DNA of 64,000 bases, from assembly GCA_050331475.1 (NCBI GenBank), contig JBHJGU010000027.1, positions 1 through 64,000 of the forward strand. Reading direction: 5' to 3'. Both the position numbers and the translations under genes were made by a program. Positions within the stretch are counted from its first letter, which is position 1, and each line of letters opens with the position of its first letter. The notes under the pieces are model-generated. The model did not search any database. It had not been told where the DNA came from and saw only the letters and a list, made by a program, of their open reading frames with translations. Source of the stretch: JBHJGU01 sp050331475. GTDB lineage: Bacteria > Pseudomonadota > Alphaproteobacteria > Caulobacterales > Maricaulaceae. Below are positions 51,082 through 59,948 of the stretch, in pieces.

Positions 51082-51972
51082 GTGACGAGGATGATCGGAT
51101 TGCTGTGCCTAGCGCTCGGCCTAGCGCCGGCGGCTAGAGCGCAAGCGCCGCCCGAAGCCGCGCCGCCGGACGCCGCCACCGCATTCGACCAGCGGGTCCG
51201 GCTCAGTGTCTTCGACGCGGCTTGCGGTGTTTTAAGCCCCTCCGCCCGCACGGCCTTGGAGACCGGTCGGCTGCAGGCGCGCGGCGCCTTATTGCGAGCG
51301 GGTCGCGCCGCGGATGCGCGGGCCGCCGCGCTTGAGGCCGAACCCGTGGATTGCGACGATCCGGTGCTGAACGCGGAAGCGAACCGCGCCGAAGCGGCGG
51401 CGGAGGCCTGGCTTACCGCCCGACGTGAGGATTTTCCTGGTCAAGAGCGAACCTGGTCCACCAATCGCAATGCAGCTATCGACACCGTGCGTTGGCGGGT
51501 GGTTCAACCCATAGGCGCGCGTGCCTTTTTTGGGGTCATCGCTGAGAATACCGATCGCGGACTGGCGCTGGTTGTGTTGGCCCCCTCAGACGCGGCGGTC
51601 TCAGCGGTTCGTTTGCGCGTGCGCGATCCGGGGTTGGCGGCGGAGCGCGTGGCGCCGGGCCTGTTCGGCGCGGCTAACGAGCAGACCGACCCGCTGGCCC
51701 AGCTCGCCCCACCCGACGCGTTCACACGGATTTATTGGGCGGAAGCGCGGTTTCCCCTGCCAGCAAGCCTCGCCCCCGGACAGGACGCGACCGCGGAAGG
51801 GTCCGGCTTTCGGTTCAGTCAAAGCGCGTTGCGCGCGCTCGCCGCGCTCGATCCGCGGGAGGCCGCAAGCCTTGAACTCCTGGACCGCCGCGGCCGGATC
51901 AGTGAAACCCTATACGTTGAAATCGGCGACTTCCAGGCCGCGCAGTTATTTGCCGACGCGATCGATCGCTGA
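51082..51972 (+). CDS. Secreted hypothetical protein
   Basis: A 296-residue protein with a signal peptide (MIGLLCLALGLAPAARAQ). The region after it has cysteines in SVFDAACGVLSP and EPVDCDDPVLN that may pair. A beta-rich part follows with WRVVQPIGARAFFGVIAENTDRGLALVVLAP. I do not recognise the family. The start is GTG 51082, preceded by GGAGGGCGACCCG. It follows the BcsB-like gene by 46 bases on the same strand and may be co-transcribed. Confidence 0.75.
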   Translation: MTRMIGLLCLALGLAPAARAQAPPEAAPPDAATAFDQRVRLSVFDAACGVLSPSARTALETGRLQARGALLRAGRAADARAAALEAEPVDCDDPVLNAEANRAEAAAEAWLTARREDFPGQERTWSTNRNAAIDTVRWRVVQPIGARAFFGVIAENTDRGLALVVLAPSDAAVSAVRLRVRDPGLAAERVAPGLFGAANEQTDPLAQLAPPDAFTRIYWAEARFPLPASLAPGQDATAEGSGFRFSQSALRALAALDPREAASLELLDRRGRISETLYVEIGDFQAAQLFADAIDR

Positions 51973-51979
51973 GGCCGTG

Positions 51980-53377
51980 TTACGCGGCGTCACCGTCCTG
52001 CGCGGCGTCGACAATGCGCCGGGCGGCGGCTTCCACGCGCGCCAAGCGTTCTCGCGCGCCATTAACCGGCGCGGCCGCAGGCTTCGGGGGGGCGAGGATC
52101 GGCAGACGAACGCTGACCCGCGCGCCCTGCCCGCGCGCACTGTCCACGGTTATCTGACCACCGTGCAACTCAACCAACGCATAGACCAAGGACAATCCCA
52201 GCCCGGCGCCGGTCTGGTCGAGCCGGCGCGCGCTATCGGTCCGCGTGAAGGGCTGACCCAGCCGGGCGATCTCGTCGGCGCTCATGCCCACGCCGGTGTC
52301 CTCAACGGCGATGACGACGTAACCGCCCTGGGCGCGAACGCTTAAACGCACATCGCCGCCGGGTGGGGTATATTTCACGGCATTCGATAAAAGGTTGAAC
52401 AGAATTTGCCGGCACGCCTTGCGATCCGCATGCACGTTCAGCCCGCCATCCTCAATACTTGCGGCGAGCTCCAAGCCCGCATCCTCCGCCAAGGGCGCGA
52501 CCAGCTTCACGGTCACACGCGCCACTTCGCCCAAATCGAAGTCCTGACGGTCGAGTTCGTAGCGGTCCGCCTCAATTTTGGACATGTCGAGCACATCGCC
52601 GATCAGGTCGAGCAAATGCCGACCGCTCTCATGAATGAGATCGACATATTCGGCGTATTTCACCGGCATGGGTCCAAACAGGCGCTGCTTCATCAAATCG
52701 GAGAACCCGATGACCGTATTCAATGGCGTGCGCAGTTCGTGGCTCATAGCCGCTAAAAAATGCGACTTTGCCCGGCTGGCCGCCATAGCCGCATCCCGGT
52801 CGCGAACCGCAGCTTGGGCCTGCGCACGCAAGCCCGCCATCGCCTCGCGGCGGCGGGCGGCGATCCGGCGCGCGCCAGCGTCCAGGCTGAGCGCGCCATA
52901 AAGCCCGACCGCCAGCACAGCCACCACGCCGAGCAGCGCATCCGAGCGCGCGGGCTGCGCAGCGGCAGCCGAAGGCGCGAACCCGAGACCCGATGCGAGG
53001 CTGACCAGCAAAAGCGCGCCCAACCCGAGCGCAGCCGCACCCACGACAGGCGCTTTGCGGCCCGCGGACGCTGCGGATAGCGCCGGCAGCGCGAACCAAG
53101 CCGCGAATGCGCCGGCAGAGCCGTCAAGCAGCGCCGAGGCGACTAGCGCAAGGGCAGTCCACCCCAGCGCGCGCAGCGCGTGCCCCGTCAAAGTGTCGCG
53201 CCACGGTGCCAGACCAAGCACGGCCGGAACAGCGAACAGCGCTGTCGCCAAACCCGCTAGCGGCCCACCAACGCCCGTAAGCGCAACCGCTGTCCCGCCG
53301 AGGATGGGCGCTATGGCGAGCCAAACCCAATCCGCTTGAGTTTTTGGCCATGCCGCCAAGCTTTGAGTTGGTTTCAT
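51980..53377 (-). CDS. DivJ-like multi-helix membrane sensor histidine kinase
   Basis: A 465-residue kinase. The first 190 residues carry about six membrane helices with almost no soluble loop (WVWLAIAPILGGTAVAL and LLGVVAVLAVGLYGALSL mark the ends). HisKA has MSHELRTPLNTVIGFSDLMKQ followed by YAEYVDLIHESGRHLLDLI, close to the DivJ/PleC H-box. HATPase_c has EDTGVGMSADEIARL. There is no PAS domain and no adjacent response regulator. DivJ phosphorylates DivK in Caulobacter. I infer likeness from the H-box and membrane plan only. ATG 53377 is preferred to an upstream frame to 53449. Confidence 0.85.
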   Translation of the reverse strand: MKPTQSLAAWPKTQADWVWLAIAPILGGTAVALTGVGGPLAGLATALFAVPAVLGLAPWRDTLTGHALRALGWTALALVASALLDGSAGAFAAWFALPALSAASAGRKAPVVGAAALGLGALLLVSLASGLGFAPSAAAAQPARSDALLGVVAVLAVGLYGALSLDAGARRIAARRREAMAGLRAQAQAAVRDRDAAMAASRAKSHFLAAMSHELRTPLNTVIGFSDLMKQRLFGPMPVKYAEYVDLIHESGRHLLDLIGDVLDMSKIEADRYELDRQDFDLGEVARVTVKLVAPLAEDAGLELAASIEDGGLNVHADRKACRQILFNLLSNAVKYTPPGGDVRLSVRAQGGYVVIAVEDTGVGMSADEIARLGQPFTRTDSARRLDQTGAGLGLSLVYALVELHGGQITVDSARGQGARVSVRLPILAPPKPAAAPVNGARERLARVEAAARRIVDAAQDGDAA

Positions 53378-53628
53378 TGTCCGTCTTTCCCAATCCACCT
53401 TAGCCCCCGAGCGCGCCGGAGCGACGTCCCGATCAGGGCCAACGCACAAAGCGAAGTCCTAGCAAACCCATGTGGGGGCGTACCCAGTGTGTCCGCAATA
53501 TGTTCACAAACTGTTTCCCACACATGACAGTCGCGCCGGATGAGTTCAGTCCAGTTCGCGCTATAGACGGTGGTGTCCATGGTGAAGCCCGACTAAACTC
53601 AACGAAAATGACGCGGGGAGAGAAAGCC

Positions 53629-54582
53629 GTGATTCGAGGGGTATGGGCGGGATTTTTTTTCCTCACGCTGAGCGGCGCGGCGGCAGCGGCTAGTTCTCCG
53701 CTAGTGGAGGCCGCAACGCGTTATGCGCAATTCCAAGATGACGTCGCCGCGTTGGATCGGCCCGCGGGGCCGGAAGACCTTGATGCGGCCTTGCGCATGA
53801 CCGCGCGCTACGGACCCGAGCGCCTGGCGCGCGCGTGGTTAGGTTTCGCGGGCCTTTTGGGCGCCCAATCAACGCCGTTTGCGGACGCCGTCCGTAGCAC
53901 CGCTGAGCATTATGGTCGCGACATGGTGCTAGCGGGAATGGCGATGGACCCGCAATACGCCGCCCGGATTGATGACGCCGAGCATGCCCGCGCGATGCTG
54001 ACGAACACCTTGGCCCAGGACGCCCAGTGGCTGAGTAACAAGGCCGCGCTTTACTCTAGCTATGCCTATGATCTTCAAAGCGCGGACTGGGCGCTCGAGC
54101 GAGCGTCGGACCCTTTGACGCGCGACGTCACTTTATTAGGCGCGCAAGACGACCCCCAAGCGGTGCTCGAACCCCAGCGCTTGGGCGCGATCGAGGCCCC
54201 CGCTTCACCCCTCGCCCAGCTCGACCCGCTGTTTCGCGCCGCGTTCGCTGCGCAATTCGAGCGCGCCTTTCCCGCGCGTCTTAGCGCGGCTGAGCCGATG
54301 GGTTTGGCTGTCTCCGCCCCCACCGCCCACGGCGCGGTGGCCGGCGATTTGGCGCTCAGCCTCAGCGCCTTGATTATCCTCGAGGCGCCGCCGGAAACTG
54401 CAGCGGCCCATTTTGACACAATTTTAGGCCAGGCTTCCGCGAAACGTTGTTTTGAGTGGGCGCACGCGCATATGCGCGAATGCCTCGCCGCAGCGCGGTT
54501 TTCCTATGAAGAGCCTTTTTGTACCGGGCGGCACGCCTTGGGCGATGTCGCCGCATGCCTGACAGACATTGGAGAATTCTAG
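53629..54582 (+). CDS. Secreted hypothetical protein, divergent from the DivJ-like kinase
   Basis: About 317 residues with a signal peptide (GVWAGFFFLTLSGAAAAASS) and a helical mature part containing YAQFQDDVAALDRPAGPEDLDAA and LTNTLAQDAQWLSNKAALYSS. Six cysteines cluster in the last 50 residues (KRCFEWAHAHMREC, FCTGRHALGDVAACL), suggesting disulfides. GTG 53629 follows GGGGAG by eight bases. ATG 53608 is an alternative. Family not recognised. Confidence 0.75.
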   Translation: MIRGVWAGFFFLTLSGAAAAASSPLVEAATRYAQFQDDVAALDRPAGPEDLDAALRMTARYGPERLARAWLGFAGLLGAQSTPFADAVRSTAEHYGRDMVLAGMAMDPQYAARIDDAEHARAMLTNTLAQDAQWLSNKAALYSSYAYDLQSADWALERASDPLTRDVTLLGAQDDPQAVLEPQRLGAIEAPASPLAQLDPLFRAAFAAQFERAFPARLSAAEPMGLAVSAPTAHGAVAGDLALSLSALIILEAPPETAAAHFDTILGQASAKRCFEWAHAHMRECLAAARFSYEEPFCTGRHALGDVAACLTDIGEF

Positions 54583-54606
54583 ACTTTTTCGCGAACCCGT
54601 CCGTAT

Positions 54607-54627
54607 CCTGTTAACCGTATCAACAGG
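54607..54627. repeat. Inverted repeat upstream of the DUF5330 gene
   Basis: CCTGTT (54607-54612) and AACAGG (54622-54627) are inverted around a nine-base loop that includes GTTAACC. Located between two co-directional genes, it may be an operator or a weak terminator. No T-run. Confidence 0.35.
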
Positions 54628-54699
54628 TTCCACTCGCGTCGGCCCGGCATTTGCGTAGGTTGTATATGCGACGGGCCAAATGGGTGGTGAAGGACTGAG

Positions 54700-54948
54700 A
54701 TGGCGTTCTTGATACGATCAGGATTGTGGCTAGCTCTGGTTGGAGCGTTTCTGCCCCAGGACCCCTTTGCGGAAACGAAGGCGGGCTTCGGCTCCGATGC
54801 CGTGTCGGTGGAAGCCGCGGGCCTCGCGCTCTGCGACCAAAACCGCGAGCGCTGCGAAACCGCGCGCCGCTCTGCCGAACTGGCTCGCGAATACGGCGCA
54901 GCGGCCGCAGGGGTGGCCCTGGCTTTAGCCGGTTCCGAAGACGGTTAG
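54700..54948 (+). CDS. DUF5330 family small protein
   Basis: An 82-residue protein with a hydrophobic start (IRSGLWLALVGAFLPQDPF). The DUF5330 core has two cysteines in LCDQNRERCETARRSAELAREYG. AAGGA lies six bases before the ATG. The family is small, alphaproteobacterial, probably exported, and of unknown function. Confidence 0.85.
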   Translation: MAFLIRSGLWLALVGAFLPQDPFAETKAGFGSDAVSVEAAGLALCDQNRERCETARRSAELAREYGAAAAGVALALAGSEDG

Positions 54949-55008
54949 ACACTGCGGAACGCCGCAGGGAGCTTGCCTTGACGCCGGCGAGCGCCTACTT
55001 CCGCGCCT

Positions 55009-55440
55009 ATGTCTGAGATTACACACGACGTCGACGCGCTTGTTGAGGAATTCGACTTCCTTGATGATTGGGAAGAACGCTACGCCCACGTGATTGCGCT
55101 GGGAAAAGAGCTCCGCCCGCTTGAAGACGGCGAACGCTCCGAACCGAACAAGGTAAAGGGATGCGTGAGCCAGGTTTGGCTTGTGACGGGGCGCGATGGC
55201 GATCGGCTCACTTTCCGCGGGGATAGCGACGCGCATATCGTCCGCGGCCTCGTGGCGGTCCTAATCGGGTTGTTCTCAAACCGTCGTCCCGAGGAAATCC
55301 TGAGCGTCGACCCCGTTGAGGTGTTCGGTCGCATCGGCTTGGCCGAGCATTTATCGCCTCAACGCTCCAACGGCTTGCGCGCTATGGCCCAGCGCATCCG
55401 CAAAGACGCGCTGACCGCGCAGGCCGAGGCGGCCGCTTAA
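55009..55440 (+). CDS. sufE: SufE family cysteine desulfuration protein
   Basis: A 143-residue SufE. The active-site Cys52 is in KVKGCVSQVWLV and accepts persulfide sulfur from SufS for iron-sulfur cluster assembly. Also present are FDFLDDWEERYAHVIALGKEL and RGLVAVLIGLFSNRRPEEI. It is separate from any suf operon in this window, as is common in alphaproteobacteria. Confidence 0.95.
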   Translation: MSEITHDVDALVEEFDFLDDWEERYAHVIALGKELRPLEDGERSEPNKVKGCVSQVWLVTGRDGDRLTFRGDSDAHIVRGLVAVLIGLFSNRRPEEILSVDPVEVFGRIGLAEHLSPQRSNGLRAMAQRIRKDALTAQAEAAA

Positions 55441-55451
55441 ACCCCAAACCG

Positions 55452-56159
55452 TTAGATCGGCGCCGGATCCCAGTCCGGCTCAGCGCGGGCGCGGGTGCGG
55501 TAAAACCCGTCAAGACGCCTCAACGCCAACTTTAAGACCACCTTGGCCGACCGTTTGGGCCAACCCCAAGCCGCCTCAATCGCCTCCAAACCTTGTTCGC
55601 GCACACAAGCGCGCTCAACAATAGGGGCCAATTCGGGACCGAGCGCGCCCAAAGCCGCCCGGACGTCGGCGCGCGCCATCACCGCGCGTTCCGCCCCAGC
55701 TAAGCCCGGCGTGCGCGGGCTTTTCGATTGCGGCGCACCAGTCCAGTCTGCAACCACGGCGTTGGCGGCCTCTGAGCGGCGCGCAGCGGCGCGCAAGCGT
55801 TCCGCGGCCGCGATTTCGTCGGCGGTGAACCATGCCGACCCGCCGCTTGTCAGCCGAGCTAAGCGTTGAAGCGGGTCCTCCCCGGCGCCGGCGGTGGCGC
55901 TCGTCACCCCCGCCGATGCAGATGGCGCGGCGCCCCCCCGCGTCCGCAAGCGCCATCTTTGCGAGCCGCCCGCCGGCTCGATGACGCCGGTACGCACCCA
56001 CAATGCCGCAGTGTCTGCGCAAAGCTCGGCCAAGGCCCGACGGCGGCGATCGCCGTCCGGGTAAACCCGCCACGATCGGCCTTCAGCGATCAGAACCGCG
56101 CCGGCGCGCGTTAAAGCGGCGCGCGCGCGTTCGGCCTGCCGGTCCAGGACCGCGCTCAC
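55452..56159 (-). CDS. DUF6456 domain protein
   Basis: About 235 residues. It has an N-terminal wing-like part (ARAALTRAGAVLIAEGRSWRVYPD). The DUF6456 region follows with WGWPKRSAKVVLKLALRRLDGFYR, preceded by VERACVREQGLEAIEAA, which resembles a helix-turn-helix. The start is GTG 56159 in a GTGA overlap with the upstream DnaA-domain-like gene, so the two products are made together. Function unknown; DNA binding is plausible. Confidence 0.85.
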   Translation of the reverse strand: MSAVLDRQAERARAALTRAGAVLIAEGRSWRVYPDGDRRRRALAELCADTAALWVRTGVIEPAGGSQRWRLRTRGGAAPSASAGVTSATAGAGEDPLQRLARLTSGGSAWFTADEIAAAERLRAAARRSEAANAVVADWTGAPQSKSPRTPGLAGAERAVMARADVRAALGALGPELAPIVERACVREQGLEAIEAAWGWPKRSAKVVLKLALRRLDGFYRTRARAEPDWDPAPI

Positions 56160-56524
56160 GCCGCAGCGTCCAAGCATTCCAGCGCCACCGCGTCGCGCAA
56201 GATCGCCTCGAGGGCATCCAGCCGCGCATCAAACGCGGCGTCATCACGCTCATCCTCAACTAACTTGCAGGCGTGCGCGGCTGTGGACCGATCGCGACCA
56301 AACGCCGCAGCCGTGCGCGCCATGGTCAGTCCGAACGCCACATGAGTGAGATACATCGCGACTTGGCGAGCCCGTGCAGCCGCTGCGCACCCGCGCGACC
56401 GCGCTGCAATGTCTTCCGGCCGAACCCCGAAAGCGAAAGCTACGGCCGACTGCGCCAATTGCGCTCGAGCTGCATCTCGACCGTGTCGCCCGCTCCAAAA
56501 TGACTCATTTGCAGAAACGCCCAT
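56156..56524 (-). CDS. DnaA domain IV-like helix-turn-helix protein
   Basis: A 122-residue protein. The C-terminal half resembles the DNA-binding domain of DnaA: ARQVAMYLTHVAFGLTMARTAAAFGRDRSTAAHACKLVED, matching the DnaA FGxRDHSTVxHA helix. DnaA's ATPase part is absent. It could bind DnaA-box-like DNA. It is translationally coupled with the DUF6456 gene downstream. Confidence 0.85.
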   Translation of the reverse strand: MGVSANESFWSGRHGRDAARAQLAQSAVAFAFGVRPEDIAARSRGCAAAARARQVAMYLTHVAFGLTMARTAAAFGRDRSTAAHACKLVEDERDDAAFDARLDALEAILRDAVALECLDAAA

Positions 56525-56647
56525 AGCGGCCTCTTTCCCCGACTACAACCGAAGTTTGGCCGGAAAGATAGGCGGGCAACCCTAAGGGAGGATAACTTTC
56601 CTATTATCGGGCGGATAAGCGGCCCTGAAAATCACAGTTCGGCGTCC

Positions 56648-57169
56648 TTAAGCCGTTTCCAAGCGTTCGCGGACGCTGACCGGCAAGCCACCCAGCGTGA
56701 AATACTGATCGTAAGCGAGCACAAGGGTCGGCCGAACGTCACCGACGCTGAGCGCCATCGGCAGGCGTAACCAAAACTGCATCATGGGCTCAAGGCCCGG
56801 CCGGCGAAACCGCGCAACTCCGGCCGTAGGCGCCTGACGTATCAGGGCGTTCCGCCCACCCCGCTCCAATGCGGCGCGCGCCGCGTCCCCGGTTGGGCTG
56901 AGCACCGAGCCTGTGGGATCACATTGAAACAAATTGCACAGTTTGACGCCGACCAGCCGAGCGGTCAGCGCTGACTCGTCTGTCCCGGGCCCTGTTGGTT
57001 CGATGCTTAACACGCTGATCCACCCCAGACAGGGCTTGATCCGGCGTAAGTTTAGGTCGGTTTTCAGAGCCCAGAGACGGTCGCCCCGGATGTCACGCCA
57101 ATGATCAAAGACCAGAGTCTGATTTGGCAAAATAAGTTGCGTTCTAAACACCACATCAGACTGAGACAT
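56648..57169 (-). CDS. PAS-domain protein of the alphaproteobacterial PAS_5 type
   Basis: A 173-residue soluble protein: FDHWRDIRGDRLWALKTDLNLRRIKPCLGWISVL near the start, ARLVGVKLCNLFQCDPTGS in the middle and LRLPMALSVGDVRPTLVLAYD at the end. This is the layout of PAS_5 (DUF1457) proteins, whose role is unknown. ATG 57169 is preferred to 57190. It lies downstream of mucR but is separated from it by a strong terminator. Confidence 0.82.
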   Translation of the reverse strand: MSQSDVVFRTQLILPNQTLVFDHWRDIRGDRLWALKTDLNLRRIKPCLGWISVLSIEPTGPGTDESALTARLVGVKLCNLFQCDPTGSVLSPTGDAARAALERGGRNALIRQAPTAGVARFRRPGLEPMMQFWLRLPMALSVGDVRPTLVLAYDQYFTLGGLPVSVRERLETA

Positions 57170-57280
57170 TGTTAAAACGCCCCCGCGCATTTGAAATCGT
57201 CAATCAATCGTGATTAGACCATCCAATGCTTCGGCAAGATTTGGCAAGGCGGAAACGAAAAAAATTAAGGCCGCATTAAT

Positions 57281-57317
57281 AAAAAAAAGCAGGCCCGCCT
57301 TTCGACGAGCCTGCTTT
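57281..57317 (-). terminator. Rho-independent terminator of mucR
   Basis: On the minus strand AAAGCAGGC (57317-57309) pairs with GCCTGCTTT (57294-57286), followed by a run of T (57281-57288 as A on plus). It lies 80 bases after the mucR stop. Confidence 0.88.
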
Positions 57318-57396
57318 GACAAAAGCAACACTTTAGGCTTGCGGACGCGCTGCTTCGACGGCCCAACCGCCAACGGCAAAAGACGCGTCTGCGCGC

Positions 57397-57801
57397 TTAA
57401 CCCCGGCGCGCCTTTTGCCCCAAGCCCATTTTCTTCGCCAGTTCAGAACGAGCTTTGGCGTAATTCGGCGCGACCATAGGATAATCGCGCGGCAGGTTCC
57501 AACGCTCGCGGTACTCTTCCGGCGTCAAGTCGTATTTCGTGCGCAAGTGACGCTTCAACGACTTGAATTTTTTACCATCTTCCAAGCAGATGATGTAATC
57601 GGGCGTGACCGATTTCTTCACCGGCACAGCGGGCTCAGGCGGTTGTTCAGCCACCGTGTCACCGCCTTCAGAGACGGTGGCTAACGCGCCGTATACGCTG
57701 CGGATCAGGTCCGGCAGATCTTGAGATGTAACGGCGTTGTTGCCGACATACGCCGCGACAATGTCGGACGCCATTTCGATGAGTTCTGATTTGTTTTCCA
57801 T
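57397..57801 (-). CDS. mucR: MucR/Ros family transcriptional regulator
   Basis: A 134-residue regulator. The helical N-terminal part (ELIEMASDIVAAYVGNNAV) is used for oligomerisation. The zinc-finger-like DNA-binding domain reads ICLEDGKKFKSLKRHLRTKYDLTPEEYRERWNLP. Cys72, Asp75 and His85 are at the expected ligand places. The fourth, usually a histidine in the following RTHY-type turn, is Lys89-Tyr90 here. MucR proteins act as H-NS-like silencers of surface and cell-cycle genes in alphaproteobacteria. A strong terminator follows. Confidence 0.92.
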   Translation of the reverse strand: MENKSELIEMASDIVAAYVGNNAVTSQDLPDLIRSVYGALATVSEGGDTVAEQPPEPAVPVKKSVTPDYIICLEDGKKFKSLKRHLRTKYDLTPEEYRERWNLPRDYPMVAPNYAKARSELAKKMGLGQKARRG

Positions 57802-57916
57802 TAGACCGAATCTCTGTTTTGCGTGATTCGGACAATAAGAATGCCGATCCGATAAATCAAGTATCGGCCTGGGCGATTGAAGCCATTATTATGATTCCAA
57901 AGGCCTTAACGGTTAT

Positions 57917-59641
57917 TCATGAAGCGAGAAAAGAAGCGATTAAGACGAGCGCCAAAATCGCAGCCGTCCAAATCGCCGCAGCGCTAGAAGGGGTGGCGCG
58001 CGCCAGTGCGCCGGCCGGGCTAAACACCGCATGCAAACGGCGATCCCAAACCGACATCCCCCGTCTAAAAGCTTGTTTGAGCCGCACTGCGAGTTGCGCA
58101 GCGATCGCCGCAGACCAGCGAGCAACACGAACGCCCACAAACCGATACGTCCAATCACTATCGAGGATAACGCCGGGCTTCTCCGGTGGATAAAGTCCGA
58201 ACCGCATGAGGACCGCAAAAGCGAACATGGCGGCGACAAGCAATTGCATCTGCGCCACAACGTGGTCCCAGGTGTAAGGCGCATAGGCGGCCTCAGGGAA
58301 CGGCAGGAGCGCGTAAAGCAGGCCATAACCGCCCCACGGCCAGCCCAACAGCAGGCACAGCCCAGCGGCCAAACCCATAGCGAGCAGCATGTTCCACGGC
58401 GCTTCGCTGACGCGCCGGCCGCTGTCATGGGCGAAGAAAGCGAAGAACGGGATCTTGATGCCCGAGTGCTCCAACACGCCCGCGGAGGCGAACACCAACA
58501 TGCCCCAAACGATCCAGCGGTGTTGATCAGCGGCCTCGGCAAGCACCATGGCCTTGGCGACGAAGCCGGAGAATAGCGGAAACGCCGAGATCGACGCCGC
58601 ACCGATGACGCAGAAAACCGTCGTCATAGGCATGGACCGGAACAACCCGCCCAGTTCAGACGCTTTCGCCGTACCGGTGCGGTGCAGGACCGCCCCCATG
58701 CTCATGAACAACAGCGCCTTATAAAGGATATGCACAAAGGCATGGGCGGCGGCCCCGTTAATCGACAGCGCTGTTCCTAAGCCGACCCCGCACACCATGA
58801 AGCCGAGCTGGTTATTGAGGCTGTACGCCAAGACCCGGCGCAGATCGTTCTCCACCACCGCGAAGAACACCGGAAAGACGGTCATGACCGCGCCGATCCA
58901 GATCAGCGTCTCCTCGCCGGGAAAGCCGCGCGCTAGCGCATAGACCGCGAGTTTGGTGGTGAAGGCGGACAGCATAACCGTCCCGGTGACGGACGCCTTC
59001 GGATAGGCGTCCTGCAACCAATTGTGCAAAAACGGAAACGCGCATTTGATCCCGAAGGCGAGGAAGATCAAAAGCCCGCCTAGGCCCGCATCCAACCCGA
59101 TGGCGTTAAACGCGATCGTCCCGGTCTGATCGTAAATCATCACCGCGCCGGCGAGCAGCAGCACCCCGGAACTGACATGGATGGCCAGATAGCGCAGCCC
59201 CGCCTTGCGCGCCGCCTCCGTCCGCCCCGCCCAAACCAGAAAGACTGAACTGATTGCGGTCAGCTCCCAAAACACGAACAAGCTGATCAGATCACCGGCG
59301 AAGGCCGCGCCAATCGCTGAGCCGGCGTAGATGACACCCATGGCGTCGGGCACCCGGTCGCGTTCATGCAGCGCGTAAATGGCGTTTAAAAACGCCGCGA
59401 TGGCAAAAATCAGCCCGAATAGAAAGCTCAACCGGTCAAGCCGGTAGGTCTCCAACTCCAGCCCAAGCAGCGAGAGGCGCCCGGTCACGCCAAACTCCCC
59501 GCCCAGAATGACGGCGATGGCCACCAGCGGCGCCGCCAAAGCGAGCCCTTTTCGGCCATAGCCCCAGGGCGTGAGCCCGATCAAAGCACCCAGAGCGACG
59601 ACAATCAGCCCGGGGTTCGTCGCGGCCAACGCGCTAAACAT
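57917..59641 (-). CDS. Proton-conducting antiporter subunit, MrpD/NuoN type (third D copy)
   Basis: A 574-residue, about 15-helix membrane protein. Markers are FVFWELTAISSVFLVWAGRTEAARKAGLRYL, the lysine-bearing FGIKCAFPFLHNWLQDAYPKA and RRVLAYSLNNQLGFMVCG. It belongs to the NuoL/M/N-MrpA/D superfamily, which moves protons through a row of charged helices. It overlaps the 103-residue gene by eight bases and ends the operon. Longer at the C-terminus than the two other D copies. Confidence 0.9.
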   Translation of the reverse strand: MFSALAATNPGLIVVALGALIGLTPWGYGRKGLALAAPLVAIAVILGGEFGVTGRLSLLGLELETYRLDRLSFLFGLIFAIAAFLNAIYALHERDRVPDAMGVIYAGSAIGAAFAGDLISLFVFWELTAISSVFLVWAGRTEAARKAGLRYLAIHVSSGVLLLAGAVMIYDQTGTIAFNAIGLDAGLGGLLIFLAFGIKCAFPFLHNWLQDAYPKASVTGTVMLSAFTTKLAVYALARGFPGEETLIWIGAVMTVFPVFFAVVENDLRRVLAYSLNNQLGFMVCGVGLGTALSINGAAAHAFVHILYKALLFMSMGAVLHRTGTAKASELGGLFRSMPMTTVFCVIGAASISAFPLFSGFVAKAMVLAEAADQHRWIVWGMLVFASAGVLEHSGIKIPFFAFFAHDSGRRVSEAPWNMLLAMGLAAGLCLLLGWPWGGYGLLYALLPFPEAAYAPYTWDHVVAQMQLLVAAMFAFAVLMRFGLYPPEKPGVILDSDWTYRFVGVRVARWSAAIAAQLAVRLKQAFRRGMSVWDRRLHAVFSPAGALARATPSSAAAIWTAAILALVLIASFLAS

Positions 59642-59945
59642 CGTCGTCGCGCTCGCCGTAATAGCGCTCGGGCCGGCGCAGCAACCGGCCTAAGGGCCAA
59701 CCGCACAACACCACGAACACGAACGCCGCGAAGCCATAGGCGGCGTAAAAGCCTGCGGTCTCGGCGGCCTTTACGTGGTCGTGGCGCGGATGGAGCAAAT
59801 CAAGCGCCACCAGGGCTAAACTCAACCCGCCCAGGACAGTGAGCGCGCGTCGTTTGACCGGAACGCTGAGCAGAACGCGGAACCGGCGGGCAAGCGGGTG
59901 CCAGCGCTCGAGATCGTCTTGGGGATCAGGGGCGTCTGCGCTCAT
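59634..59945 (-). CDS. Small two-helix membrane protein of the antiporter operon
   Basis: A 103-residue protein with two helices (ALTVLGGLSLALVALDLLHP and GFYAAYGFAAFVFVVLCGWPLG) and charged ends, RERRPERYYGERDDDV-type. It is tightly packed between two D-type subunit genes and is likely an accessory subunit. No named Mrp family is recognised. Confidence 0.8.
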   Translation of the reverse strand: MSADAPDPQDDLERWHPLARRFRVLLSVPVKRRALTVLGGLSLALVALDLLHPRHDHVKAAETAGFYAAYGFAAFVFVVLCGWPLGRLLRRPERYYGERDDDV

Positions 59946-59948
59946 GGG

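Noticed and set aside
57819..58193. 124-residue plus-strand frame
   Set aside because: It begins in the mucR upstream region but runs mostly antisense to the end of an antiporter gene and resembles no family.
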